This document shows, one piece after another, positions 45,314 through 54,017 of a stretch of 64,000 nt of DNA. The stretch comes from Bradyrhizobium neotropicale (GTDB lineage: Bacteria; Pseudomonadota; Alphaproteobacteria; Rhizobiales; Xanthobacteraceae). Every line of letters starts with the position of its first letter. Position 1 is the stretch's first letter. The notes under the pieces were generated by a model. The model worked only from the letters and a program-made list of their open reading frames with translations. It was not told the DNA's origin and searched no databases. The position numbers and the translations under genes are program-made. The stretch is from the NCBI RefSeq assembly GCF_001641695.1, contig NZ_LSEF01000058.1, forward strand, positions 127,882 to 191,881, given 5' to 3'.

Positions 45314-46528
45314 ATGGATTGCACCGAGAACCGGCTCCTCACCTCGCGTCGCGGCCTCCTCCTCGGCGGCGCCTCCTTCGCGGCCTGGGCTTACTTGCCG
45401 AAATTCGCGCGCGCGGCGGACGGGCGCGATCCCCGCCTGGTCGTCGTAATCCTGCGCGGCGCGCTCGACGGGCTCTCGACCGTCGCGCCGGTCGGTGATC
45501 CCGATTACGCCGGCCTGCACGGATCGATCGCGCTCGCGGCGGATGGTGCGCATCCCGCGATCATGCTCGATACCTTCTTCGCCCTGCATCCGGCGATGCC
45601 GGAATTCGCCCGCATGTATCGCGACAAGCACGCCGCGGTGATCCATGCTGTCGCAACACCCTATCGCGACCGCTCGCATTTCGACGGCCAGGACGTGCTC
45701 GAAAGCGGCTATGCCGGCCCGGGCCGCGTGCAGTCCGGCTGGCTCAACCGCGCGCTGGAAGCGCTGCCACGCGGTGAGCGAGTGTCCAGCGCGCTCGCGG
45801 TCGGCCCCACCACGCCGCTGGTGCTGCGCGGCGCGGCGCCGACCGTCGGCTGGGCGCCGGTCGCGCTGCCGCAGGCCGACGACGACACCGCGATGCGGCT
45901 CGTCGATCTCTATCGCCATCGCGATCCCGTACTGGCATCGGCGCTGTCGCAAGGCCTACAGCTCGAAAAGGCCGCGAGCGGCGATGACATGAAGCCGAAG
46001 CCCGGCAATGCGGCCATGCAGATGCGGCAGGTGGCGCGCGGCGCCGCCAAGCTGATGGCCGCCGACGACGGTCCGCGGATCGCGGCACTCGCCTTCGACG
46101 GCTGGGACACGCACGCGAACGAAGGCGGTCCGGTCGGTCGTCTCGCATTCCTGCTCGGCGGCCTCGATGGTGCGCTTGCCGAATTCGAGAGCGGCCTCGG
46201 CGAGCGCTGGCGCGACACCGTCGTCCTCGTCGCAACCGAGTTCGGCCGCACCGCGCGCATCAACGGCACGGACGGCACCGACCACGGCACCGGCACCATC
46301 GCGCTGCTCGCCGGCGGCGCCGTGAAAGGCGGCCGCGTGATCTCCGACTGGCCCGGCCTCAAGCTTGCCAACCTCTACGAAGGCCGCGACCTCAAGCCCA
46401 CCACCGATTTGCGTTCGGTGATCAAGGGCGCGCTGCAAGGCCAGTTCGGCCTGTCCGATCGCGTGCTGGCCGAGACGGTGTTTCCGGATAGCGCCGCAGC
46501 GCGGCCGATGAAGGGGTTGGTTGTTTGA
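45314..46528 (+). CDS. DUF1501 domain-containing protein, Tat-exported
   Basis: 404 residues from ATG 45314 (GTG 45311 also possible). The N-terminus has a Tat-type signal TSRRGLLLGGASFAAWAY, then VVVILRGALDGLSTV, PYRDRSHFDGQDVLESG and FDGWDTHANEGG; VVLVATEFGRTARINGTDGTDHGTGTIALLAGG. These match alkaline-phosphatase-superfamily-like metal sites proposed for DUF1501 proteins. Together with DUF1800 it forms a two-gene operon; in other bacteria the pair is associated with surface or cytochrome-linked functions, unproven. Confidence 0.92.
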   Translation: MDCTENRLLTSRRGLLLGGASFAAWAYLPKFARAADGRDPRLVVVILRGALDGLSTVAPVGDPDYAGLHGSIALAADGAHPAIMLDTFFALHPAMPEFARMYRDKHAAVIHAVATPYRDRSHFDGQDVLESGYAGPGRVQSGWLNRALEALPRGERVSSALAVGPTTPLVLRGAAPTVGWAPVALPQADDDTAMRLVDLYRHRDPVLASALSQGLQLEKAASGDDMKPKPGNAAMQMRQVARGAAKLMAADDGPRIAALAFDGWDTHANEGGPVGRLAFLLGGLDGALAEFESGLGERWRDTVVLVATEFGRTARINGTDGTDHGTGTIALLAGGAVKGGRVISDWPGLKLANLYEGRDLKPTTDLRSVIKGALQGQFGLSDRVLAETVFPDSAAARPMKGLVV

Positions 46529-46535
46529 TTTAAAC

Positions 46536-46590
46536 CTCTCCCCGCTCTTCAGCGGGGAGAGGTCGGATCGCGCAGCGATCCGGGTGAGGG
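46536..46590. repeat. Type D repeat after the DUF1501 gene
   Basis: CTCTCCCCGCTCTTCAGCGGGGAGAG (46535-46560) followed by GTCGGATCGCGCAGCGATCC ... GGTGAGGGGC: the same pair of units as at 33.7 and 56.2 kb. Confidence 0.8.
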
Positions 46591-46598
46591 GCAAGGCA

Positions 46599-46969
46599 AT
46601 GCCCGGCCAAGATGAGAAGTCCATCCGACTCGCACGACGACTGCGCATCGATCAAACCGATGCGGAGACAGTCCTCTGGAATCGTATCCGCAACCGGCGA
46701 ATCGACGGGAACAAGTTCGTAGGGCAAGAGCCGATCATCGGCTACATATGCGATTTCGTCTGCCGGGAGAACGCCTCGTCATCGAAGTCGATGGCGGCTA
46801 GCACAATGAATCGACCGCGGATGCGATCCGAGATGAACGTCTGAGAGAAAAGGGGTACAAGGTACTCCGCTTCTGGAACAATGACGTGCTTCGAAATATC
46901 GCGGGCGTTCTCGCCACAATCCAGACGGGGCTCGCGGAGACGGCCCCTCACCCCACCCTCTCCCCGTAA
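46599..46969 (+). pseudogene. DUF559 endonuclease-like gene, decayed
   Basis: The first frame gives KSIRLARRLRIDQTDAETVLWNRIRNRRIDGNKFVGQEPIIGYICDFVCRE, the N-terminal half of a DUF559 (restriction-endonuclease-fold, Vsr-like) protein. Near 46768 a one-base shift is needed to continue as GERLVIEVDGG, where a TAG (46799-46801) replaces the usual Gln codon of the GGQH motif, then HNESTADAIRDERLREKGYKVLRFWNNDVL. Two lesions (frameshift and stop) in the catalytic region make a functional product unlikely. The 3' end runs into a type D palindrome (CTCTCCCCGTAAGGACGGGGAGAG, 46960-46983). Confidence 0.85.
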
Positions 46970-47038
46970 GGACGGGGAGAGGGAGTGAGAGAGCGGCGGT
47001 CTCCTCACGATCGTGTACCTCCACAGGAGTTATCAGGA

Positions 47039-47362
47039 ATGTACATCGCCATGAATCGCTTCCGCGTCGCTAAGGGATCGGAGGCCGCTTTCGAGCAGGT
47101 CTGGCTCACGCGCGACACGCACCTGGACAAGGTGCCGGGCTTCATCGAGTTTCATCTGCTGAGGGGACCCGAGCTCGAGGACCATACGCTCTATGCCTCC
47201 CACACCGTGTGGGCGAACCACGCGGCGTTCGAGGCCTGGACCAAGTCGGAGGCGTTTCGCGCGGCGCATCACAAGGCCGGCGACAACAAGCCGCTCTATC
47301 TCGGCCATCCGCAGTTCGAAGGTTTTGAGGTGATGCAGACGGTCGGACGCGGCGCGAAATAG
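47039..47362 (+). CDS. Antibiotic biosynthesis monooxygenase-type heme oxygenase (IsdG/HmuQ-like)
   Basis: 107 residues of the ABM superfamily, in the branch of heme-degrading monooxygenases. The IsdG-type heme-binding triad is readable as N6 (MNRFRV), W67 (FEAWTKS) and H77 (FRAAHHK), the same spacing as in IsdG. VPGFIEFHLLRGPE is the family middle block. HmuQ and HmuD of Bradyrhizobium japonicum are such enzymes, releasing iron from heme. A GGAG (CAGGAGTTATCAGGA) precedes the ATG. No heme-uptake genes are adjacent, and no clear Irr/Fur box was seen. Confidence 0.85.
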   Translation: MYIAMNRFRVAKGSEAAFEQVWLTRDTHLDKVPGFIEFHLLRGPELEDHTLYASHTVWANHAAFEAWTKSEAFRAAHHKAGDNKPLYLGHPQFEGFEVMQTVGRGAK

Positions 47363-47379
47363 CGCCTCGCTGTTTGTTG

Positions 47380-47446
47380 TTTGAGCATGATCTCCGCGCA
47401 AACGCGTTCCGCGTTTGTCGCGAGGGAAAACCGCTGCATGCTCAAA
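47380..47446. repeat. Type G palindrome overlapping the end of the aldo/keto reductase gene
   Basis: TTTGAGCATGATCTCCGCGC AAACGCGTTCCGCGTTTGTC ... GCTGCATGCTCAAA: outer arms TTTGAGCATG / CATGCTCAAA and inner CAAACGCG / CGCGTTTG. Its right arm contains the stop codon of the reductase on the minus strand (47442-47444). Confidence 0.85.
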
Positions 47447-48383
47447 CCGTGGTGATCTGATCGATCTCGGCAAGATCATCCGCGCTGAGCTGCCAGGCGA
47501 TCGCCTTCACGTTCTCCTCGATCTGCTCGACGCGGGTGGCGCCTGCGATCACGCTCGACACCTGCGGGCGCGCCGCGAGCCAGGAGAAGGCGAGCTCGAG
47601 CATGGAGTGGCCGCGCGCCTTGGCAAAGGCCTGGAGCTTTTCGACCATGTTTTCGTTGCGCGGCGTGACGTAGCGGTCGCGCAGCGCCGGCGCCTTTGCA
47701 AAGCGCGTGTCGGCGGGCGCAGCGGTGCCGCGCTGGTATTTTCCGGTGAGCAGGCCGCTTGCCAGCGGGAAGAACGGCAGCAGGCCCAGTTTGTATGCCT
47801 GCGCGGCCGGCAACAAATCCGTCTCGATGTCGCGCACCACCAGGCTGTATTCGTCCTGGCAGGAGACGAAGCGGTTGACGTTCATCGCGCGCGCGGTGAA
47901 CTCGGCCTCCGCGATGCGCCAGGCCGGGAAGTTGGAATTGCCGATATAGCGGACCTTGCCCTGGCGGATCAGATCGTCGAGCGCGCGCAGCGTCTCTTCC
48001 ATCGGTGTCAGCGGGTCGTAGTCGTGCTGCTGGTAGAGATCGATGTAGTCGGTCTTGAGCCGCGTCAGGCTGGCCTCGACGGCGTTCATGATGTAGCGGC
48101 GCGAGGCGCCCTGCTTGGTGCCGTCGGTCGCCATCGGCTTGGAATATTTGGTGGCAAGCACGATGTCCTTGCGGCGATCGCCGAGCACGGTGCCGAGCAC
48201 GGTCTCCGATCCCCCCATGCCCGCATAGATGTCGGCGGTGTCGAACAGCGTAATGCCGAGATCGAGCGCGCGATGGATCACCTTGCGCGAGGTCTCCAGA
48301 TCCGTGCGCTGGCCAAAATTGTTGCAGCCGAGCCCGACCGCAGAGACGCGCGGGCCGGAGGCGCCGAGATTGCGAATTTCCAT
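47442..48383 (-). CDS. Aldo/keto reductase
   Basis: 313 residues, an NADPH-dependent aldo/keto reductase of the TIM-barrel fold. Catalytic tetrad: Asp (FDTADIYAGMGGSE), Tyr in the same motif, Lys (IVLATKYSKP) and His (YQQHDYD). NADP-binding tail region PQVSSVIAGATRVEQIEENV is intact. It belongs to the group of YajO/Tas-like reductases acting on small carbonyls. It stands alone between the heme monooxygenase (convergent) and a GNAT gene. Confidence 0.93.
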   Translation of the reverse strand: MEIRNLGASGPRVSAVGLGCNNFGQRTDLETSRKVIHRALDLGITLFDTADIYAGMGGSETVLGTVLGDRRKDIVLATKYSKPMATDGTKQGASRRYIMNAVEASLTRLKTDYIDLYQQHDYDPLTPMEETLRALDDLIRQGKVRYIGNSNFPAWRIAEAEFTARAMNVNRFVSCQDEYSLVVRDIETDLLPAAQAYKLGLLPFFPLASGLLTGKYQRGTAAPADTRFAKAPALRDRYVTPRNENMVEKLQAFAKARGHSMLELAFSWLAARPQVSSVIAGATRVEQIEENVKAIAWQLSADDLAEIDQITTV

Positions 48384-48651
48384 GGGAGATCCTGATCAAG
48401 GGGAAGCAGCAATGGCATTGTGACCCGCCGAGCACCGCGCCGGCAAATGCGCTGCCCGCGCTGCGGCCATGCTGACAAGAAAATTGCAGGCAAAAAAATG
48501 CGGCCCCTGTCAGACGCGGCGACTGACGGGGACCGCTTGGGGCGCTTGATCGGTGACGGGGGGCCGGATCAGACGCAGCCGCAACCTAGCGCTCTACTGT
48601 TACGTGCGGGTGACAGGCAAAGTTATCCACAGGGGCGTGCGCCCCCCGGGA

Positions 48652-49107
48652 TCAGAACAGCTTGCGGTAGACGATGAAGCCGGAGCGCTCCGCGACCTTG
48701 TCATAGAGGCTCTGTGCCGTGAGGTTGGTCTCGTGCGTCTGCCAATAGACGCGCGGCGAGCCTGCGAGCTTCGCCCGCTCGTAGACGCCGTAGATCAGCG
48801 CCGAGGCGACGCCCTTGCCGCGCGAGGCTTCGAGCGTGAACAGGTCCTGCAGATAGCAGGACGGCTCGATCGCGGTGGTGCTGCGGTGGAACAGGTAATG
48901 CGTCAGCCCGAGCAGCCGGCCCTCGCTCTCGGCGACCAGCGCGTGCACCGGCTCGTAGGCATCGAAGAAGCGCTGCCACGTCATGTGCGTGATCTCGGCT
49001 GCGAGCGCGGTCGGGCCGGAGCGGCCGTAGAAGGCATTGTAGCCGTCCCACAGCGGCAGCCACTGATCGTAATCCTGCCGCGTGACGGAGCGAATGGTGA
49101 GCGACAT
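48652..49107 (-). CDS. GNAT family N-acetyltransferase
   Basis: 151 residues of the GNAT fold: SLTIRSVTRQDYDQWLPLWDGY, VHALVAESEGRLLGLTHYLFH (beta strands), CYLQDLFTLEASRGKGVASALIYGVYERAK (acetyl-CoA pyrophosphate loop R-x-x-G-x-A-like: SRGKGVA) and WQTHETNLTAQSLYDKVAE. The start at 49107 is chosen because the upstream open frame to 49191 is not family-like. Substrate unknown (amine or N-terminus). Confidence 0.88.
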   Translation of the reverse strand: MSLTIRSVTRQDYDQWLPLWDGYNAFYGRSGPTALAAEITHMTWQRFFDAYEPVHALVAESEGRLLGLTHYLFHRSTTAIEPSCYLQDLFTLEASRGKGVASALIYGVYERAKLAGSPRVYWQTHETNLTAQSLYDKVAERSGFIVYRKLF

Positions 49108-49203
49108 GTCGAAATCCCGCGATGCAAAGGAGGAGAGGCGCGAGGCCTCCGTGACGCGTCCTTCATACGTGATGATGGCCGCGCCGATCAATCCGCGCTC
49201 GCG

Positions 49204-50016
49204 CTACTCCGCAACGCGTAAATAGCGGATCAGGTTGCGGTTCGATGGATCGCGCAGCGAGCGGTAGTAGTCGGCCTGTGCCGGCGTATCGGTGTGGCGC
49301 ACGAGGTCGGTCACCGGCGTGTAGCTCAGCATGCGTCCGCCGTCGGGCAGCGCGGTACAGACGAAGCGCAGCACCTCGCCATTCCGCAAGTTGATGTTGA
49401 TCGGGGTGGCGTCGCCGATCCGCACCATCTCCATGCGTTGTGCGATGAAGGCGCTCAACTCGTCCTCCGGCAGCTCGAACGCGCCGGTGTCGCGGCCGTG
49501 ATACATCAGCGCGATGAAGGGCGGCTTGCCGTCGGCCTTGGCGTCGGGCAGCGCAAAATAGTCGCGGAACGCGCGGTTGATGAACTCGGCGCGGGTCTCG
49601 GCATCGAGCAGCACGATGCCGATATCGACCTGGTCGAGCGCCGCCGACAGACGTGCGGCGATGGCGTGGTTGCGGCGCTCGGCGGCGAACGTCTCGAGCA
49701 GGCGCTCGCGCATGAGCCCGGTGATGGCGGCGGTGCCGGCAGTCGTTGCCGCCAGCAGGCCGAGCCGGACCAGATCGATCAAGGTGATTCCGGGAATGGC
49801 GCGGTGATTGAAGAAGAACAGCACAGCACCGATCACCGCGATCGCCGCGCTGGTTGCGGCGGAGCCGAAGCCCGACAGCGATCCGGCAAGGGCCACGATG
49901 CAGACGAACAGCGGCGCGGGCGAGGGGACGGCGACCGATCGATCGAGCAGGATCGCCAGCAGCGCAACCGCTGCCGTCAGCACCGGACCGGAGATCGCAC
50001 GGCAGCCGAACCGCAT
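49204..50016 (-). CDS. Membrane PAS-domain protein without kinase core
   Basis: 270 residues: four hydrophobic segments in the first ~95 (VLTAAVALLAILLD, LFVCIVALAGSLSGF, AATSAAIAVIGAVLFFF, LIDLVRLGLLAATTAGTAAI; a DUF4118/KdpD-like sensor region), a helix (FAAERRNHAIAARLSAALDQV), then a PAS domain (DIGIVLLDAETRAEFINRAFRDYFALP). The protein ends shortly after the PAS domain; no H, N or G boxes of a histidine kinase follow. It could be a degenerate or stand-alone sensor that works through another protein. Confidence 0.82.
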   Translation of the reverse strand: MRFGCRAISGPVLTAAVALLAILLDRSVAVPSPAPLFVCIVALAGSLSGFGSAATSAAIAVIGAVLFFFNHRAIPGITLIDLVRLGLLAATTAGTAAITGLMRERLLETFAAERRNHAIAARLSAALDQVDIGIVLLDAETRAEFINRAFRDYFALPDAKADGKPPFIALMYHGRDTGAFELPEDELSAFIAQRMEMVRIGDATPININLRNGEVLRFVCTALPDGGRMLSYTPVTDLVRHTDTPAQADYYRSLRDPSNRNLIRYLRVAE

Positions 50017-50143
50017 GGCCCTGTCTCGCTCCTCCCTGAACGAGGAAGGGCGTCAGACTGACCGATTGTTGTGGAAAGGCGATGTGTTTCGTGCATCGCG
50101 CTTAAGGGGGAGCTGCGCGGAAGCGCAAAGCTTTCGGATGATT

Positions 50144-50302
50144 TTAGGCCAAATGTGCGTGCATCAGCTGCCGTTGCAGCGTGGGCGCGTTCAGCGTCGA
50201 GGTGCCGGTGTTCTTGCGCGTGCCGGCAAAAATCAAGAGCGACGCCGCGACCAGGATGGCCGCGGTCAGGGTAATTGCAACGAGTATCACCGGTGACTTC
50301 AT
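50144..50302 (-). CDS. Small single-pass membrane protein (52 aa)
   Basis: 52 residues: KSPVILVAITLTAAILVAASLLIFAG (one membrane helix) then a soluble tail (TRKNTGTSTLNAPTLQRQLM). The ATG at 50302 has AGGGCTTCG upstream. The tail is Thr/Gln-rich. It lies 74 bp upstream (in transcription terms, downstream) of the next tiny membrane gene on the same strand. Unknown function. Confidence 0.68.
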   Translation of the reverse strand: MKSPVILVAITLTAAILVAASLLIFAGTRKNTGTSTLNAPTLQRQLMHAHLA

Positions 50303-50376
50303 CGAAGCCCTGTCGCGTTGCCGATCGGCGGGTCGTCACAGGGCGCCGTGAAGGCTGGTCCAGGATGAGACGGGGA

Positions 50377-50553
50377 TCAGACCGGAAGACCCATCGCCAT
50401 GGTCGCCTTGGTCGACAGCACCGTCAGGGTGACGATCAGGCAGAGCGAAAGCGCCGCGATCGCGAGCGAGGCCGCGACGGCGTTGGTCAACCGGGAAGAG
50501 GCGGCGATGACGGGTCGGCCCTGAAAGCCTGCCGTGCCGGACGCCCGAATCAT
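50377..50553 (-). CDS. Small single-pass membrane protein (58 aa)
   Basis: 58 residues: a polar N-terminus (MIRASGTAGFQGRPVIAASS), then a hydrophobic stretch (AVAASLAIAALSLCLIVTLTVL) and TKATMAMGLPV. Ribosome site weak (GGATTTAGACC). It pairs with the 50144 gene on the same strand and may share a transcript. Function unknown; also seen as tiny conserved membrane proteins in related genomes (recollection, not checked). Confidence 0.62.
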   Translation of the reverse strand: MIRASGTAGFQGRPVIAASSRLTNAVAASLAIAALSLCLIVTLTVLSTKATMAMGLPV

Positions 50554-50731
50554 GGTCTAAATCCTTCAGCGTGCGAGCGAATCACCCGCGACGCCGAACA
50601 ATTTCACAGTTTCAACCGGCAACATTGGGGCGGCTATCGCGCTGATCGTGGCGGGATTGCGGCAAGGAATACCGTTATGCCCGCTATTTCCCCGATATGC
50701 CCGCTATTCCCCTCGATCCCAGCCGGGGCCC

Positions 50732-51382
50732 TCAGGCGCCGGCCGCAATGCTGGCGGGATCGTCGATGTCGGCCGGCCGCCAGTCCATCGTGACGAAGCC
50801 GGGCGTTTCCTCGACCCGTTGCAGCCAGTCCCGGATCGCCGGGAAGGTCGAGAGGTCGAAGTCGCACCGCTCGGCGACGTGGGTGTAGCCGTAGAGCGCG
50901 ATGTCGGCGACCGTGAGCTGGCGCGCGGCAAAATAGGCGTTGGTCTTGAGGTGATTTTCCATCACCTGGAGCGCGCCATAGCCGCGCTCCATCCAGTCCT
51001 CCAGCGCGTGGGTCTGGAGGTCGCGACCGCCCTTGACCAGCGACAGCCAGAAATAGGCCGCGCCGAGGTTCGGCTCGAGCGCGTGCTGCTCGAAGAACAT
51101 CCATTGCAGCGCCTCGGCGCGATCGATGCGGTTCTCCGGCGCGAGCGGCGTGCCGACGGCGACGTACCAGAGGATGGCGTTGGATTCGGCAAGGTAGCGG
51201 TCGTCGCCGACCTCGAGCAGCGGCACTTGCCCGGACGGATTCTTCGACAGAAAGTCCGGCGTGCGGCTCTCGCCGCGCAGAATGTCCACCTCGATCGCTT
51301 CGTAGGGCACGTTCAGCAGCGCCAGCGCAAGGCGGACCTTGTAGCTGTTGCCGGAGCGTTGCATCGAATAGAGCTTGTACAT
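50732..51382 (-). CDS. Glutathione S-transferase family protein
   Basis: 216 residues: thioredoxin-fold KLYSMQRSGNSYKVRLALALL (Ser catalytic position), cis-Pro PSGQVPLLEVG, GSH-binding ESNAILWYVA, helical C-domain ALQWMFFEQHALEPNLGAAYFW and a final LTVADIALYGYTHVA. Distinct branch from the two GSTs near 42 kb. ATG 51382; the upstream 35-residue extension in frame lacks similarity. Detoxification role presumed, substrate unknown. Confidence 0.9.
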   Translation of the reverse strand: MYKLYSMQRSGNSYKVRLALALLNVPYEAIEVDILRGESRTPDFLSKNPSGQVPLLEVGDDRYLAESNAILWYVAVGTPLAPENRIDRAEALQWMFFEQHALEPNLGAAYFWLSLVKGGRDLQTHALEDWMERGYGALQVMENHLKTNAYFAARQLTVADIALYGYTHVAERCDFDLSTFPAIRDWLQRVEETPGFVTMDWRPADIDDPASIAAGA

Positions 51383-53134
<1,752 letters not shown>

Positions 53135-53157
53135 GCTCGCAGTAACGATCTGACATG

Positions 53158-53190
53158 AAAGGGCCCGCATCCTGCGGGCCCTTTTGCTTT
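53158..53190 (+). terminator. Intrinsic terminator of the aminotransferase gene
   Basis: AAAGGGCCCGCA-TCC-TGCGGGCCCTTT is a perfect 12-bp stem followed by TGCTTTTAC. It begins 24 nt after the stop codon. One of the clearest rho-independent terminators in the window. Confidence 0.92.
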
Positions 53191-53306
53191 TACATTCTTT
53201 AACGCCCGCGCGATCTGGTACCACCGGAACGATTGTGGCATAGAACCTCGCGCGGCTTTGTGCCGCGCCCTCCATGCTTGCATCACCTCATCGCCGGAGA
53301 CATTTC

Positions 53307-53786
53307 ATGCGCCGCTCAATCTTCCTCGCCGGACTCGCTGTCGCGAGCCTCGTTGCCTCCGTCGCCGGCGCCAGCGCGCAGCAGCGGATGGTGCGAGTCG
53401 GCGTGCTCGAATGCCGCGGCGGCGCCAGCGTCGGCTTCGTGGTGGGATCGGTGACCAATCTCGGCTGCGTCCTGCGCGCCGACGGCGTACCTGACGATCG
53501 TTATGTCGCGACCATCCGTAAAGTCGGCCTCGACATCGGCATCACCCAGGAGACCGCGCTGGCCTGGGGCGTGTTCGCGCCGGTCGACCGTCTCGGCCCC
53601 GGCGATCTCTCCGGCAATTACGCGGGCGCGCAAGGCAGCGCGTCGGTCGGGGTCGGCTTAGGAGGCAATGTGCTCATTGGCGGCTCCAACAATTCGATCG
53701 CCCTTCAACCGCTTAGCGTGCAGGGCCAGGTCGGACTCAATGTCGCAGCCGGTCTGGAGAGCCTGGAACTGCGTCCGGGTCGCTAA
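53307..53786 (+). CDS. DUF992 exported protein
   Basis: 159 residues with a signal peptide (RRSIFLAGLAVASLVASVAGASAQ). The mature domain is DUF992: VRVGVLECRGGASVGFVVGSVTNLGCVLR, then VATIRKVGLDIGITQETALAWGVFAPV and a Gly-rich GNYAGAQGSASVGVGLGGNVLIGGS. DUF992 proteins are periplasmic, widespread in rhizobia and of unknown role; the two Cys (LEC, LGC) may pair. ATG 53307 has CGGAGACATTTC upstream. Confidence 0.88.
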   Translation: MRRSIFLAGLAVASLVASVAGASAQQRMVRVGVLECRGGASVGFVVGSVTNLGCVLRADGVPDDRYVATIRKVGLDIGITQETALAWGVFAPVDRLGPGDLSGNYAGAQGSASVGVGLGGNVLIGGSNNSIALQPLSVQGQVGLNVAAGLESLELRPGR

Positions 53787-54017
53787 GACTTGGTCAATTG
53801 TAGTTGAGACAGCGCCAGCAGAAGTTCATCTCTCCCGAAGGGAGAGGTGGAACACCCTGGGGCAATAGGTCGTACCTGATTCATCAGGCGCTAAGACTTG
53901 ATCTGACTGACGACGCACCGCAGCGACGTTTGATGCTTGCCAAACCCGGATGACGGGCAGAGCATCAACGTTTGCCGACCCAATCACGGGCCGAGCTCCA
54001 CACAAGGGAGGCGGTGA

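Noticed and set aside
48420-48677. An 85-codon plus-strand frame with one CPRC motif between the aldo/keto reductase and GNAT genes
   Set aside because: Only one Cys pair, no second pair or conserved tail, no good ribosome site, and it overlaps the end of the GNAT gene.
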